Part shown: positions 18,325 through 27,088 of the stretch, piece after piece
Layout of the letters: the number at the start of each line of letters is the position of its first letter
Numbering within the stretch: position 1 is the stretch's first letter
From: Planctomycetota bacterium
Lineage (GTDB): Bacteria > Planctomycetota > UBA1135 > UBA2386
Assembly: GCA_020638735.1 (NCBI GenBank)
Contig: JACKHZ010000008.1
Span: forward strand, 186,001-250,000
Length of the DNA stretch: 64,000 nucleotides
Reading direction: 5' to 3'
Position numbers and translations under genes: made by a program
The notes under the pieces: model-generated
What the model was told of the DNA's origin: nothing
Database searches by the model: none
Seen by the model: only the letters and a program-made list of their open reading frames with translations

Positions 18325-19323
18325 TTACTTGTATTCCTCGATGTTCATGCCCAGCGTCAGGCCGAGCGCTGCAAGCTTGCTCTTGACCTCCTTGAGCGAG
18401 GTCTTGCCGAAGTTGCGGACCTTGAGCAGCTCCGGCTCCGACATGGCGACCAGGTCGCGCATGAGGGCCACGTTCTCGCTGTCCAGGCAGTTCTTCGAAC
18501 GGACCGACAGCTCCAGCATGTCGATCGACTTGTTGAGCAGATCGACCATCTCGCGACGGCGCGCGCCCTCGTCACCTTCCGGCGCGAGCACACCGCCCTC
18601 GACGGCGAGGTCTTCCTTCATCTCGAAGTACTGGACGAACGGGTTGAGGTGCTTGCGGTAGATCTTGCTGGCCTCGACCAGCCCCATCTCCGGCGACACC
18701 GTGCCATCGGTCCAGATCTCGAGCACCAGGCGGTCGTAGTCGGTGGACTTGCCGACGCGGGTGTTCTCGATCGCGTAGCGGACGCGGTGCACCGGGCTGA
18801 AGATCGAGTCCACCGGGATGGTGCCGATCTCGAGTTCGTCCTGGACGTTCTCCTCGGCCGTCACGTAGCCGCGGCCCTTCTTCACCTGCATCTCGCAGAA
18901 GAAGCGCACGTCCTCGGTGAGGGTGCAGATCTTCAGCTCGGGGTTGGCGATCTCGACGTTGTGGTCGCCTTCGATCTTCTCGGCGAGAACCTCGCCCTTC
19001 TCGCTGACATCGATGCGCAGGGTCGTCGGCGCATCGGTGTGCAGCTTGACCCGCAGCTTCTTGATGTTCAGCACGATCTGCGTGACGTCCTCGAGAACGC
19101 CGGCGATCGTCGAGAACTCGTGCACGACGCCGTCGATGCGCACCCAGGTGACCGCGGTGCCCTCGATCGAGGACAGCAGCACGCGCCGCAGGCCGTTGCC
19201 GATGGTCGTGCCGAAGCCCTTCTCGAACGGTTCGACGACGAAGCGGCCATACTGCGGGGTCGCGCTCTCGCGTTCCAGACGGACCTGCGACGGCAGCTCG
19301 AAGTTACGCCAACGAATACGCAT
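18325..19323 (-). CDS. rpoA: RNA polymerase alpha subunit
   Basis: A 332-aa alpha subunit. The N-terminal assembly domain includes GFGTTIGNGLRRVLLSSIEG (about 36-55), which nucleates the beta/beta' core. An acidic linker near residue 240 (EGDEGARR) joins the C-terminal domain, whose SVRSKNCLDSENV and LLKVRNFGKTSLKE form the helices that contact UP elements and activators. The extra upstream codons in the same frame lack RpoA similarity; the ATG with MRIRWRNFELP was chosen. It sits between rpsD and rplQ as in most bacteria. Confidence 0.98.
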   Translation of the reverse strand: MRIRWRNFELPSQVRLERESATPQYGRFVVEPFEKGFGTTIGNGLRRVLLSSIEGTAVTWVRIDGVVHEFSTIAGVLEDVTQIVLNIKKLRVKLHTDAPTTLRIDVSEKGEVLAEKIEGDHNVEIANPELKICTLTEDVRFFCEMQVKKGRGYVTAEENVQDELEIGTIPVDSIFSPVHRVRYAIENTRVGKSTDYDRLVLEIWTDGTVSPEMGLVEASKIYRKHLNPFVQYFEMKEDLAVEGGVLAPEGDEGARRREMVDLLNKSIDMLELSVRSKNCLDSENVALMRDLVAMSEPELLKVRNFGKTSLKEVKSKLAALGLTLGMNIEEYK

Positions 19324-19415
19324 TTCGGTTTCTCCCTGCTGGTGAGGGCGTGATTCCGGGGGATTTGGTTCGAGAAGGGGATTGGTAGCGAGGACTTCGC
19401 AGTCAGGACAGCGGC

Positions 19416-20039
19416 CTACTTCGAGCAGAGCTCGACGATGAGCTGCTCGTTGATCTCGACGCTGACGTCCTCGCGCTTCGGCAGCTGGATGACGCGGCCC
19501 TTGAGCTCGGACGGCGTCGCCTCGAGCCACGCGGGCAGCGGGCGGCCCTTGTTCATCTCGATGGCGTCGCCAGCCTTCTTGCTGATCTTGTCCTTGCCCT
19601 TGACCACGATCTCGTCACCGGCGCGGACCAGGTAGCTGGCGATGTCGAGGCGCTTCTTGTTCACGTAGACGTGACCGTGCGCGACCATCTGCCGGGCGTC
19701 GAAGCGCGAGAACGCGAGCCCCAGGCTGAGGAGCACGTTGTCGAGGCGCCGCTCCATCAGGATCAGCAGGTTCTCGCCGGTGTTGCCCTTTTGGCGCTGC
19801 GCGATCGAGAAGTAGTGCTGGAACTGACGCTCGAGCACGCCATAGATGCGCTTGCACTTCTGCTTCTCGCGCAGCTGGGTGCCGTAGTCCGTGCCCTTCT
19901 TGGGGCGGACATGCTGACCAGGCGGATAGTTGCGGCGGTTGACCGCGCACTTCTCCGAGAAGCAGCGCTGCCCCTTCAGGAACAGCTTGACGCCTTCGCG
20001 GCGGCAAAGCTTGCAGACGTTGGTGTCGTTACGAGCCAT
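19416..20039 (-). CDS. rpsD: 30S ribosomal protein S4
   Basis: A 207-aa primary 16S rRNA-binding protein and, in many bacteria, autoregulator of the alpha operon. The N-terminal zinc-type motif keeps CKLC (residues 9-12) and a further Cys pair (C26, C31), so this is the zinc-containing S4 form. The S4 RNA-binding domain is RRLDNVLLSLGLAFSRFDAR...VAHGHVYVNKKR, shown as RRLDNVLLSLGLAF. It lies between rpsK and rpoA. Confidence 0.98.
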   Translation of the reverse strand: MARNDTNVCKLCRREGVKLFLKGQRCFSEKCAVNRRNYPPGQHVRPKKGTDYGTQLREKQKCKRIYGVLERQFQHYFSIAQRQKGNTGENLLILMERRLDNVLLSLGLAFSRFDARQMVAHGHVYVNKKRLDIASYLVRAGDEIVVKGKDKISKKAGDAIEMNKGRPLPAWLEATPSELKGRVIQLPKREDVSVEINEQLIVELCSK

Positions 20040-20098
20040 CTTGGGTCACCCGGCGATCCGGGCAGGGTCTTGCTGATTGCGTGCTGGAAGGGGAGGGA

Positions 20099-20488
20099 TC
20101 AGACGCGGCGACGCTTGCGCGGCCGGCAACCATTGTGGGGCAGCGGGGTGCAGTCCTCGATCGACTTGACGTCGATGCCGGAGTTGGCGAGCGCGCGGAT
20201 CGCCGACTCGCGCCCGGAACCCGGACCGCGCACCAGCACCTCCATCTCGTGCACACCCATCTTCTTGCACTTGTCGGCGACCTTCTCGGCGGCGCGCTGA
20301 GCGGCGAAGGGCGTGCTCTTGCGCGAGCCCTTGTAGCCGATCGTGCCAGCCGAGTCCCAGGCAATGACCTGCCCGGCCATGTCGACGACGGTGATGATCG
20401 TGTTGTTGAACGACGCCTTCACGTGAGCGACGGCCTTGCCGACGTTCTTGCGGACGCGCGCCTTCTTCTTCTCGCCGGGTGCACTCAT
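20099..20488 (-). CDS. rpsK: 30S ribosomal protein S11
   Basis: A 129-aa platform protein of the 30S subunit near the E site and mRNA exit. Conserved GIAHVKASFNNTII-type strand (AHVKASFNNTIITVVD), the GSRKSTPFAAQRAAE helix and the C-terminal DCTPLPHNGCRPRKRRRV, which is the invariant basic tail. It begins 4 bp after the end of rpsM, so the two are translated together. Confidence 0.98.
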   Translation of the reverse strand: MSAPGEKKKARVRKNVGKAVAHVKASFNNTIITVVDMAGQVIAWDSAGTIGYKGSRKSTPFAAQRAAEKVADKCKKMGVHEMEVLVRGPGSGRESAIRALANSGIDVKSIEDCTPLPHNGCRPRKRRRV

Positions 20489-20492
20489 CGAA

Positions 20493-20870
20493 TCACTTCC
20501 TCAGGATCTTCTTGTTGGCGACGGTCTTGCGCGGGCCCTTGCGGGTGCGGGCGTTGCAGCGCGTGCGCTGGCCGCGCACCGGGAGACCACGGCGATGACG
20601 GAGACCGCGGTAGCAGTAGATCTCCTTCAGGCGGCCGATGTTCTGCAGGGTCAGACGACGCAAAGCGCCCTCGACCGGGAAGTTCGACTCCAGATAGCCG
20701 GCGATATTGGCGATCTCGTCGTCCTTCAGGTCCTTCGCGCGCACGGAGGGGTTGATGGCCAGCTCCTCGAGGCACTTGCGGGCCACGTACTGACCCACGC
20801 CATAGAGATACTGGAGCGCGATGTCGATGCGCTTCTCGTTGGGGATGTCTACACCGAGGAGTCTGGGCAT
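20493..20870 (-). CDS. rpsM: 30S ribosomal protein S13
   Basis: A 125-aa head protein of the 30S subunit that contacts the P-site tRNA and bridges to the 50S subunit. MPRLLGVDIPNEKRIDIALQ, the helix-two-turns-helix region and the C-terminal GLRHRRGLPVRGQRT(R/K) followed by NARTRKGPRKT are typical. It follows the tiny rpmJ gene and precedes rpsK by 4 bp. Confidence 0.98.
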   Translation of the reverse strand: MPRLLGVDIPNEKRIDIALQYLYGVGQYVARKCLEELAINPSVRAKDLKDDEIANIAGYLESNFPVEGALRRLTLQNIGRLKEIYCYRGLRHRRGLPVRGQRTRCNARTRKGPRKTVANKKILRK

Positions 20871-20895
20871 ATCGGGTTACCTGCTGACGTGGCGC

Positions 20896-21012
20896 TTACT
20901 TGCCCTGGCGCTGCTTGTGGCGCGGGTTGGTGCAGATGATGCGCACGATCCCGCGACGCCGGACGACTTTGCAGTGCTCGCAGATGCGGCGGACGCTGGT
21001 TCTGACCTTCAC
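20896..21012 (-). CDS. rpmJ: 50S ribosomal protein L36
   Basis: A 38-aa protein, exactly the usual length. It starts at GTG, giving (M)KVRTSVRRICEHCKVV. The zinc ligands C11, C14, C27 and H32 are all present, so this is the zinc-binding form. It lies between infA and rpsM, the standard position. Longer in-frame readings upstream have no L36 similarity. Confidence 0.95.
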   Translation of the reverse strand: MKVRTSVRRICEHCKVVRRRGIVRIICTNPRHKQRQGK

Positions 21013-21049
21013 GACGGTTCTCGCTGGTTGGGGTAGATGGTTGGGGCTG

Positions 21050-21283
21050 TCACTGACGATCCAACAACTTGCAGATGCGGGCCTTGTTCGGGTCGAAGGG
21101 ACTGACGTCCAACTGCACCGTGTCACCCGGGAGGAGGCGCGAGAACGCCATCCGGAACTCCTTGGCGACGTGTGCGGTCAGCACCCGCCCATCCTGCATC
21201 CTCAGGCGGAACAACCCGTTGGTCAGCGCCTCGACCACGATCGCGGTCGGCGCCGGTTGGGCTTGCTCCTCACCTGCTGTCAT
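21050..21283 (-). CDS. infA: Translation initiation factor IF-1
   Basis: A 77-aa S1-like OB-fold that binds the ribosomal A site during initiation. AIVVEALTNGLFRLRMQDGR and the LPGDTVQLDVSPFDPNKARI strand (shown to 20) match IF-1. A short Glu/Gln/Ala-rich N-terminal extension (about 10 residues) replaces the usual MAKED. Its ATG overlaps the adk stop (ATGA). Confidence 0.95.
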   Translation of the reverse strand: MTAGEEQAQPAPTAIVVEALTNGLFRLRMQDGRVLTAHVAKEFRMAFSRLLPGDTVQLDVSPFDPNKARICKLLDRQ

Positions 21284-21951
21284 TGCATCCGCTCGAGCAA
21301 CTCCTGGAAGACGACATCGGGGGATCGATCGGCGTCGATCTCCCGCAGAACACCTCGGTCCCCGTAGTACGCCAACAGTGGCGCCGTCTGGGTCCGATAC
21401 ACTTCCAGACGCTTGCCGATCGCCTCGGGGCGATCGTCGGAGCGCTGGACCAATTCACCGCCGCACGTGTCGCAGATCCCCTCGACCTTGGTCGGACGGT
21501 TCTCGACGTGCCAGATCGCTCCGCACTTGCCGCAGGTGCGGCGACCCGAGAGCCGACCGACCAGGACCTCCTCGGGGATCGAGAACGAGATCACGTGGGT
21601 CAGCGCCTGGTCGCCGGACAGGTTCTCGTCCAGCGCTTCGGCCTGCGGGAGTGTACGGGGGAAACCATCCAGGATCCAGGCGGCTGCAGCGTCTGGCTGC
21701 TGGATCCGGGCCTTGACCATGTCGATGATCAGCTGGTCGGGCACCAGCTGGCCCTTGTCCATGTAGCCCTTGGCAGCGACGCCGAGCTCGGAGCCGGACT
21801 TGACCTCGGCGCGCAGCATGTCACCCGTGGAAAGGTGCGCGATGGGGCTGCCGGCGGCGGCGAAGTGCTCCGCCACCTGCTTGGCCTGCGTGCCCTTGCC
21901 GGCGCCCGGAGCGCCGAGGAAGACACAGCGTGCTGTCGTCGAGGTCGCCAT
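21280..21951 (-). CDS. adk: Adenylate kinase
   Basis: Interconverts ATP + AMP and 2 ADP; 223 aa. P-loop GAPGAGKGTQAK at about residues 11-22; AMP-binding region HLSTGDMLRAEV; GFPRTLPQAE. The LID carries CGKC and CDTC, four cysteines that form the zinc-binding LID seen in long-form Gram-positive and some other enzymes. It lies between secY and infA with a 6-bp gap and an ATGA overlap respectively; map, often found here, is absent. The ATG at 21951 was chosen over the GTG at 21954. Confidence 0.97.
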   Translation of the reverse strand: MATSTTARCVFLGAPGAGKGTQAKQVAEHFAAAGSPIAHLSTGDMLRAEVKSGSELGVAAKGYMDKGQLVPDQLIIDMVKARIQQPDAAAAWILDGFPRTLPQAEALDENLSGDQALTHVISFSIPEEVLVGRLSGRRTCGKCGAIWHVENRPTKVEGICDTCGGELVQRSDDRPEAIGKRLEVYRTQTAPLLAYYGDRGVLREIDADRSPDVVFQELLERMQ

Positions 21952-21957
21952 CACTGC

Positions 21958-23295
21958 TCAGCGACGCCCCCATCCGCTGGTAGCGCTCGCGGCCTCGCCG
22001 GTCTCGGCCATGAAGCCGTCGTAGTTGCGCATGACCAGCAGCGAGTTGAGCTTCTCGACCATGTCGAGGGCCACGCCGACGACGATCAGGATCGACGTGC
22101 CGGACATGAAGTAGATCAGCACCTGGTTCGGCGTGTTGCCGCCGCGACCGAGCAGCGAAGGCATCACCGCGATGACGCTCAGGAAGGCAGCGCCGGCGAT
22201 CGTGATCCGGATCATCGTGCCCTCCAGGAACTCTGCGGTCGGCTTGCCCGGACGGATGCCGGGGATGAAGGAGCCGCCCTCCTGGAGGTTCTTGGCGATC
22301 TCGTTCGGCTGGAACATCATCGACGTCCAGAAGAACGAGAAGAAGAAGATCAGGGCCGAGAACGACAGCACGTACCAGAAGCCGCGCTGGCCGCCGAACG
22401 CCTGGTCGAGCCAGGTCAGATGCAGACCGGAGCCGATCATCACCGGGATCATCAGCAGGGCCGAGCCGAAGATGATCGGCATGACGCCGGCCTGGTTGAC
22501 CTTGAACGGCAGGAAGTGCTTCTGGCCGCCGTAGACGCGCTTGCCGCGCGCCTGCTTGGCCTGCTGGATCGGAATCCGGCGCTGCGCCTTCTGCATGTAG
22601 ACGACCGCGACCACGGTCACCCCCCACGCGCCGCCGAACAGCAGCAGGCTCTGCCAGGCCTCGGTCGTCCAGCCGCCGGAGAAGTAGGACCCCAGCGCCG
22701 GATAGAGGTTGGAGATGATGCCCGCCATGATGATCAGCGAGATGCCGTTGCCGATGCCGTGCTCGGTGATCTGCTCACCGAGCCACATGATGAACATCGT
22801 GCCGGCGGTCAAGGCGACCATCACGACCACGCAGTAGAGGCCGAACCACTCCTTGACGCCGACGTAGAGCAGGTTGTCGCTGTCGAGCGCACCGAAGATC
22901 ACGAACCACGACTGGATCAGGCAGATGCCGACCGTCGCGAGCCGCGTGTACTGGTTGATCTTGCGCTGACCGCTCGCGCCCTCCTTGGAGATGCGCTCGA
23001 GACCCGGCAGGGCCTTGGCCAGCAGGCTGAAGATGATGCTGGCGGAGATGTAGGGCATCACGCCGAGCGAGAACAGCGTCGCGCTCTGCAGCGAGCCGCC
23101 GGTCAGCACGTTCATCATGCCGAACAGCTGACCGACGCCGCCCTGGCTGCCCATCTGCTTCTGGGCCTCGACCCAGTTGACTCCCGGCAGCGGGATGAAG
23201 AACCCGATCCGGTAGACCAACAACAGCCCCAACGTGATCAGGATCTTGCTCCGGATCTCGGGCACCTTGAACAGGTTGGCGATCGAAAGGTTCAT
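21958..23295 (-). CDS. secY: Protein translocase subunit SecY
   Basis: Channel-forming subunit of the Sec translocon; 445 aa with the expected ten membrane helices. FIPLPGVN precedes the plug region, and MPYISASIIFSLLAK, helix 7 FIPGIRPGKPTAEFLEG (shown as FIPGIRPGKPT) and the C-terminal helices are conserved. It sits in the spc operon between rplO and adk, the usual location. The N-terminus MNLSIANLFKVPEIRSKI is normal. Confidence 0.98.
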   Translation of the reverse strand: MNLSIANLFKVPEIRSKILITLGLLLVYRIGFFIPLPGVNWVEAQKQMGSQGGVGQLFGMMNVLTGGSLQSATLFSLGVMPYISASIIFSLLAKALPGLERISKEGASGQRKINQYTRLATVGICLIQSWFVIFGALDSDNLLYVGVKEWFGLYCVVVMVALTAGTMFIMWLGEQITEHGIGNGISLIIMAGIISNLYPALGSYFSGGWTTEAWQSLLLFGGAWGVTVVAVVYMQKAQRRIPIQQAKQARGKRVYGGQKHFLPFKVNQAGVMPIIFGSALLMIPVMIGSGLHLTWLDQAFGGQRGFWYVLSFSALIFFFSFFWTSMMFQPNEIAKNLQEGGSFIPGIRPGKPTAEFLEGTMIRITIAGAAFLSVIAVMPSLLGRGGNTPNQVLIYFMSGTSILIVVGVALDMVEKLNSLLVMRNYDGFMAETGEAASATSGWGRR

Positions 23296-23351
23296 TCGGC
23301 TTGGGGGGCTGTGGCGTCGGACGTGGACCCGGCAGGAGACTGGGCCGGCGA

Positions 23352-23912
23352 CTATGCGTCAGCTGCCGGCTGCGCCTGCTTGGCGCCGCGGCGGATGCGG
23401 GGCTGCCCAGGCTTGCGCCGGCTCCCGTCCTTGGCGACGAACTTGGGCCGCATCTGCTTGGTCGCGATGAGTTCGACCGTGCCGCCGGCCTTCTCGATCT
23501 TCTCACGGGCGGACTTCGTGATCGCGTCGACCTTGACGGTCAGCGCCTTCTGCAGTTCGCCTTCACCGAGGATCTTGAACAGCTCCGAGTGCTTCTCCTT
23601 GGACGCGAGGCCCTTGGTGAGCACAGCCTTCAGATCCACCACCGCGCCGGCCTCGAACGCATCGAGGTCGCGCACGTTGACGATCGTGAAGACCTTCTCG
23701 AAGTTCTTGTTGTTGAACCCGACCTTCGGCAGACGACGGTAGAGCGGCATCTGTCCGCCTTCCCAGCCGATGCGACGCGACCAACCCGAGCGCGCCTTGG
23801 CGCCCTTGTGACCGCGGCCGGACGTCTTGCCCAGGCCGGAGCCCGTGCCACGACCGACCCGCTTGCGCTCCGGACGAGCGAGCCCGAGAGCCTTTGCTTC
23901 GGCGATGTTCAT
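23352..23912 (-). CDS. rplO: 50S ribosomal protein L15
   Basis: A 186-aa L15 (E. coli 144 aa). The basic, glycine-rich N-terminal half has KRVGRGTGSGLGKTSGRGHKG and GGQMPLYRRLPKVGF; the globular half ends near AGGTVELI. About 35 extra basic residues follow (RPKFVAKDGSRRKPGQPRIR), a lineage-type tail. Its ATG overlaps the rpsE stop as ATGA, which leaves no room for rpmD between them. Confidence 0.97.
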   Translation of the reverse strand: MNIAEAKALGLARPERKRVGRGTGSGLGKTSGRGHKGAKARSGWSRRIGWEGGQMPLYRRLPKVGFNNKNFEKVFTIVNVRDLDAFEAGAVVDLKAVLTKGLASKEKHSELFKILGEGELQKALTVKVDAITKSAREKIEKAGGTVELIATKQMRPKFVAKDGSRRKPGQPRIRRGAKQAQPAADA

Positions 23913-24421
23913 GCCAGTTCCACTCCTCGCAGCGCGACGACCTGGTCGCGGCTGCGCAGCTGGTCGAGGGCCATCATGGTCGCCTTGACCACGTTCAACG
24001 AATTGGTCGAGCCGTAGACCTTCGTCAGGATGTCGGTGATACCGGCGCGCTCGAGGACCTTGCGCACCGCCTTGCCGGCGATGATGCCCGTGCCGGGCGC
24101 GGCCGGCAGGAGCCGGACCTTCGTCGAGCAGAAGCGACCGTTGACCGGGTGCGGGATCGTGGTGCCGTCACGGCACACGCGCATGATCTGCTTGCGTGCG
24201 TCCTTGACCGACTTCTCGATCGCCATCGGGACCTCGCGGCCCTTGCCATAGCCGACGCCGACCAGGCCGTTCTTGTTGCCGACCACGGTCAGCGCGCTGA
24301 ACGAGAAGCGACGGCCGCCCTTGACCACCGCAGCGCTGCGGTTGATCGCGACGACGTCGTCCTCGACATCAGCCGCCAGGGCCTCGTCGATCGGAATCAG
24401 GGTGTAGTTGCCTTTCGCCAT
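23909..24421 (-). CDS. rpsE: 30S ribosomal protein S5
   Basis: A 170-aa 30S protein important for decoding accuracy and mRNA helicase activity. VVKGGRRFSFSALTVVGNKN is the N-terminal double-stranded-RNA-binding-like domain, and the GTGIIAGKAVRKVLERAGI helix starts the C-terminal domain. Translationally coupled to rplO (ATGA); follows rplR by 11 bp. Confidence 0.98.
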   Translation of the reverse strand: MAKGNYTLIPIDEALAADVEDDVVAINRSAAVVKGGRRFSFSALTVVGNKNGLVGVGYGKGREVPMAIEKSVKDARKQIMRVCRDGTTIPHPVNGRFCSTKVRLLPAAPGTGIIAGKAVRKVLERAGITDILTKVYGSTNSLNVVKATMMALDQLRSRDQVVALRGVELA

Positions 24422-24432
24422 GACGTCTGCTC

Positions 24433-24801
24433 CTAGAACTCCAGACCGCCCGAACGGGCGCCTTCGGCCAGCGCCTTGACGCGACCGTGGTACTTGTAGG
24501 CTCCGCGATCGAACGCGACCTGGGTCACGCCGGCCTTCTTGGCGCGTTCGGCGAGCACCTCGCCGATCTTCTTCGCCGCGTCGGTCTTGTTCATGCCCTG
24601 GATCGCGCCCTGCAGCTCCTTCTCGAGGGAGGAAGCCGCGGCGAGCGTGTGACCCTTCAGGTCGTCGATCACCTGGACGGAGATGTTCGCGAGGCTGCGG
24701 AACACCGACAGCCGCGGACGGTCGCTGAGCCGGCGCATGCGCGCGCGCAACGACGTCGCCTTGCCGCGGCGCGCCTGGTGCTTGTGTTGGATCGAAGTCA
24801 T
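24433..24801 (-). CDS. rplR: 50S ribosomal protein L18
   Basis: A 122-aa 5S rRNA-binding protein, with L5 part of the central protuberance. RARMRRLSDRPRLSVFRSLA, the IDDLKGHTLAAAS strand and the C-terminal VAFDRGAYKYHGRVKALAEG are conserved. The ATG at 24801 was chosen because the in-frame extension upstream is not L18-like. Confidence 0.97.
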   Translation of the reverse strand: MTSIQHKHQARRGKATSLRARMRRLSDRPRLSVFRSLANISVQVIDDLKGHTLAAASSLEKELQGAIQGMNKTDAAKKIGEVLAERAKKAGVTQVAFDRGAYKYHGRVKALAEGARSGGLEF

Positions 24802-24829
24802 GACAGTCAGCCGGAGTCGTGGTGTTGGA

Positions 24830-25375
24830 TCAGCCACCCGAGCCGAAGGCCTTGCCGGCCTTCCGCTTGATGACCTCGTTGTCGTACTTGATGCCCTTGC
24901 CCTTGTACGGCTCGGGCTTGCGCAGCTTGCGGATCGCGCTGGCGACCTGGCCGACCTGTTGGTTGTCGATGCCGGACACGACGATCGTCGTCAGCGTCGG
25001 ACACTCGACCTTCACCGTCGGCGGCACCTGATACTTGACCGGCAGGTTGAAGCCGAGCTTCAGCACCAACGTCGAGCCCTTGAGGTCGACCTCGTAGCCG
25101 ACGCCGCTGACCTCGAGCTTCTTGGTGTAGCCCTGCGTCACGCCAGTGACCATGTTGGCCAGCAGGGCGCGGGTCGTACCGCGCATCGCGTGCGCGAACC
25201 GACCGTCGCTCTTCTTGTCGACCGTCAGCTTGGTCCCCTCGAGGCTCACGCTGATCTCGGGACGGATGGTGAGCTTGCGCTCGCCCTTCGGGCCCTTGAC
25301 CGTGACCGCGCCGGGGGCGACGTCGACCGTCACACCTGCAGGCACCGTGATTGGCAGTTTGCCGATTCTGGACAT
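24830..25375 (-). CDS. rplF: 50S ribosomal protein L6
   Basis: A 181-aa two-domain protein near the GTPase-associated centre. MSRIGKLPITVPAGV opens it; the C-terminal KPEPYKGKGIKYDNEVIKRK is the conserved 23S-binding motif. Normal length and position between rpsH and rplR. Confidence 0.98.
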   Translation of the reverse strand: MSRIGKLPITVPAGVTVDVAPGAVTVKGPKGERKLTIRPEISVSLEGTKLTVDKKSDGRFAHAMRGTTRALLANMVTGVTQGYTKKLEVSGVGYEVDLKGSTLVLKLGFNLPVKYQVPPTVKVECPTLTTIVVSGIDNQQVGQVASAIRKLRKPEPYKGKGIKYDNEVIKRKAGKAFGSGG

Positions 25376-25439
25376 CTTTGAATCTCCGTCAGAGCCCTGG
25401 GCGGTTCAGCCCAGGCGACTCAACTCAGTCAACAGGCGG

Positions 25440-25835
25440 TCAGTCAACAGTGCAGAGGACCTCGCCGCCGACGCGGCGCTGGCGGCACTCGCGGTCGGAC
25501 AGCACGCCCTGGTTGGTCGAGACGACGGCAATGCCGAGACCACCGCGCACCTTCGGCAGTTCCTTGCAGCTGCGATAGCGACGGCAGCCAGGCTTGCTGA
25601 ACCGCGACAGCGAGGTGATCACGCGTTCGCCCTCAGGGCCGAAGCGGAACCCGATGTTCACGGCCGAGCGAGGCCCGTTCGAGGCCACCTCATAGCTGTC
25701 GATGAAGCCTTCGCGCTTGAGGGTGTCCAGAATGGCAACCTTGAGCCGGCTTCCCGGCACGACGCAGTTCTGGGCGCCGCTCATCAGCGCGTTGCGCATG
25801 CGGGTGAGCATGTCAGCGATCGGATCGGTCATCAT
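25440..25835 (-). CDS. rpsH: 30S ribosomal protein S8
   Basis: A 131-aa primary 16S rRNA binder; in E. coli it represses the spc operon. DPIADMLTRMRNALMSG at the N-terminus and RGGLGIAVVSTNQGVLSDRE with the VGGEVLC end are conserved. Two adjacent ATG codons (25835 and 25832) could start it; a GGAG lies upstream. It lies between rpsN and rplF. Confidence 0.97.
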   Translation of the reverse strand: MMTDPIADMLTRMRNALMSGAQNCVVPGSRLKVAILDTLKREGFIDSYEVASNGPRSAVNIGFRFGPEGERVITSLSRFSKPGCRRYRSCKELPKVRGGLGIAVVSTNQGVLSDRECRQRRVGGEVLCTVD

Positions 25836-25847
25836 GGCATCAAGCTC

Positions 25848-26033
25848 CTACCACGAGGCCTTGCGCACGCCGGGGATCTCGCCCTGCAATGCAAGTTGAC
25901 GGAAACAGCACCGGCAGATGCCGAACTTACGGTAGTACGCCCGCGGGCGGCCGCACAGTTGGCAGCGGTTGTATCGCCGAGTCGAGAACTTCGGCTTTTG
26001 CTGCTGTTTGACCCTCAAGCACTTCTTGGCCAT
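25848..26033 (-). CDS. rpsN: 30S ribosomal protein S14, zinc type
   Basis: A 61-aa S14 of the short zinc-binding class: CQLC (24-27) and CRCC (40-43) form the zinc site and replace the longer zinc-free form. It locks the 30S head near S3 and S10. It lies at the usual spc position between rplE and rpsH. Confidence 0.97.
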   Translation of the reverse strand: MAKKCLRVKQQQKPKFSTRRYNRCQLCGRPRAYYRKFGICRCCFRQLALQGEIPGVRKASW

Positions 26034-26084
26034 ATCAGTTATGCGCGATCGGTTGGACGAATCGAAGTGGTCGCCACCAGTGGG

Positions 26085-26663
26085 TTACTTGCGGAACGGC
26101 ATGCCGAGGTGGGTCAGCAGCGCCAGACCTTCCTTGTCGGTCTTGGCAGTGGTGACGAACGTGATGTCCATGCCCTGGACGAACTCGACCTTGTCGAGCT
26201 GGATCTCCGGGAACGCGCTCTGCTCCGAGAGACCCATCGTGTAGTTGCCGCGCCCGTCGAGCTTCGTCGGCAGGCCGCGGAAGTCGCGGATGCGCGGGAT
26301 CGCGAGCGTGATCAGGCGATCGAGGAACTCCCACATGCGGGTGCCGCGCAGCGTCACGGCGACGCCGACCTGGTAGCCCTCACGGAGGCGGAAGCCCGAC
26401 ACAGCGACGCGCGCCTTGCGGATCATCGGCTTCTGGCCGACGATCGCCGTCAGGTCCTTCACGGCCGCGTCCATGCGGTTCTTGTTCTCGACCGCCTTGC
26501 CGACGCCCATGTTGACCACGATCTTGGTCAGCTTCGGCACGATCATCGGGTTCGTGTACCCGAAGTCGGTGCGCAGGGCCGCGATCACCTTGTCGCGGTA
26601 GAGCTGCTGGCGACGCGGCAGCGCCTTGGGGCCGCCTGCAGCCGGTTCCATCGTGCTAGTCAT
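26085..26663 (-). CDS. rplE: 50S ribosomal protein L5
   Basis: A 192-aa 5S rRNA-binding protein of the central protuberance that contacts the P-site tRNA. The conserved core has PMIVPKLTKIVVNMGVG, GQKPMIRKARVAVSGFRLRE and the C-terminal GLSEQSAFPEIQLDK and GMDITFVTTAKTDKE. About 12 extra N-terminal residues precede the usual start of the domain. Follows rplX by 77 bp. Confidence 0.97.
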   Translation of the reverse strand: MTSTMEPAAGGPKALPRRQQLYRDKVIAALRTDFGYTNPMIVPKLTKIVVNMGVGKAVENKNRMDAAVKDLTAIVGQKPMIRKARVAVSGFRLREGYQVGVAVTLRGTRMWEFLDRLITLAIPRIRDFRGLPTKLDGRGNYTMGLSEQSAFPEIQLDKVEFVQGMDITFVTTAKTDKEGLALLTHLGMPFRK

Positions 26664-26740
26664 CTTCGGGCCTCGATCTCGGTCTTGTGTCTTCTGGTCT
26701 GACTGTTTCGAACGGTCGTCTTCGAACGGGGTCGCGTCGA

Positions 26741-27088
26741 TCAGTCGAACTTGGTGCCGCAGCGGACGCCGACGCGGACCTTCTTGCCGTCCACGAGCTC
26801 GGTGCGGGTGCGGGTGCCCTTGCCCAGCTTCTCGCTGAACAGCAGCACGTTGCTGATGTCGATCGGCTGCTCCATCTGCACCCGACCGCCCTTGGGGTTC
26901 TGCGGCGAACGCTTCTGGTGCTTCCAGCGCATGTTGACGCCGGCGACGATCACGCGACGATCGTCGGCGTCGACCTTGAGCACCTCGCGCGGCTCGTCCG
27001 ACTTGTACTGCCCCGCCGTGACGACGACCTTGTCGCCCTTCTTGACGTGCAGCGGACGGCGCGGGGCCTTGGGCTTGTTGAACAACAT
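26741..27088 (-). CDS. rplX: 50S ribosomal protein L24
   Basis: A 115-aa KOW-domain assembly initiator of the 50S subunit. HVKKGDKVVVTAGQYKSDEP is the KOW motif; VEQPIDISNV-type region (MEQPIDISNVLLF) follows. Its start shares bases with the rplN stop (TGATG), indicating reinitiation. Confidence 0.97.
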   Translation of the reverse strand: MLFNKPKAPRRPLHVKKGDKVVVTAGQYKSDEPREVLKVDADDRRVIVAGVNMRWKHQKRSPQNPKGGRVQMEQPIDISNVLLFSEKLGKGTRTRTELVDGKKVRVGVRCGTKFD

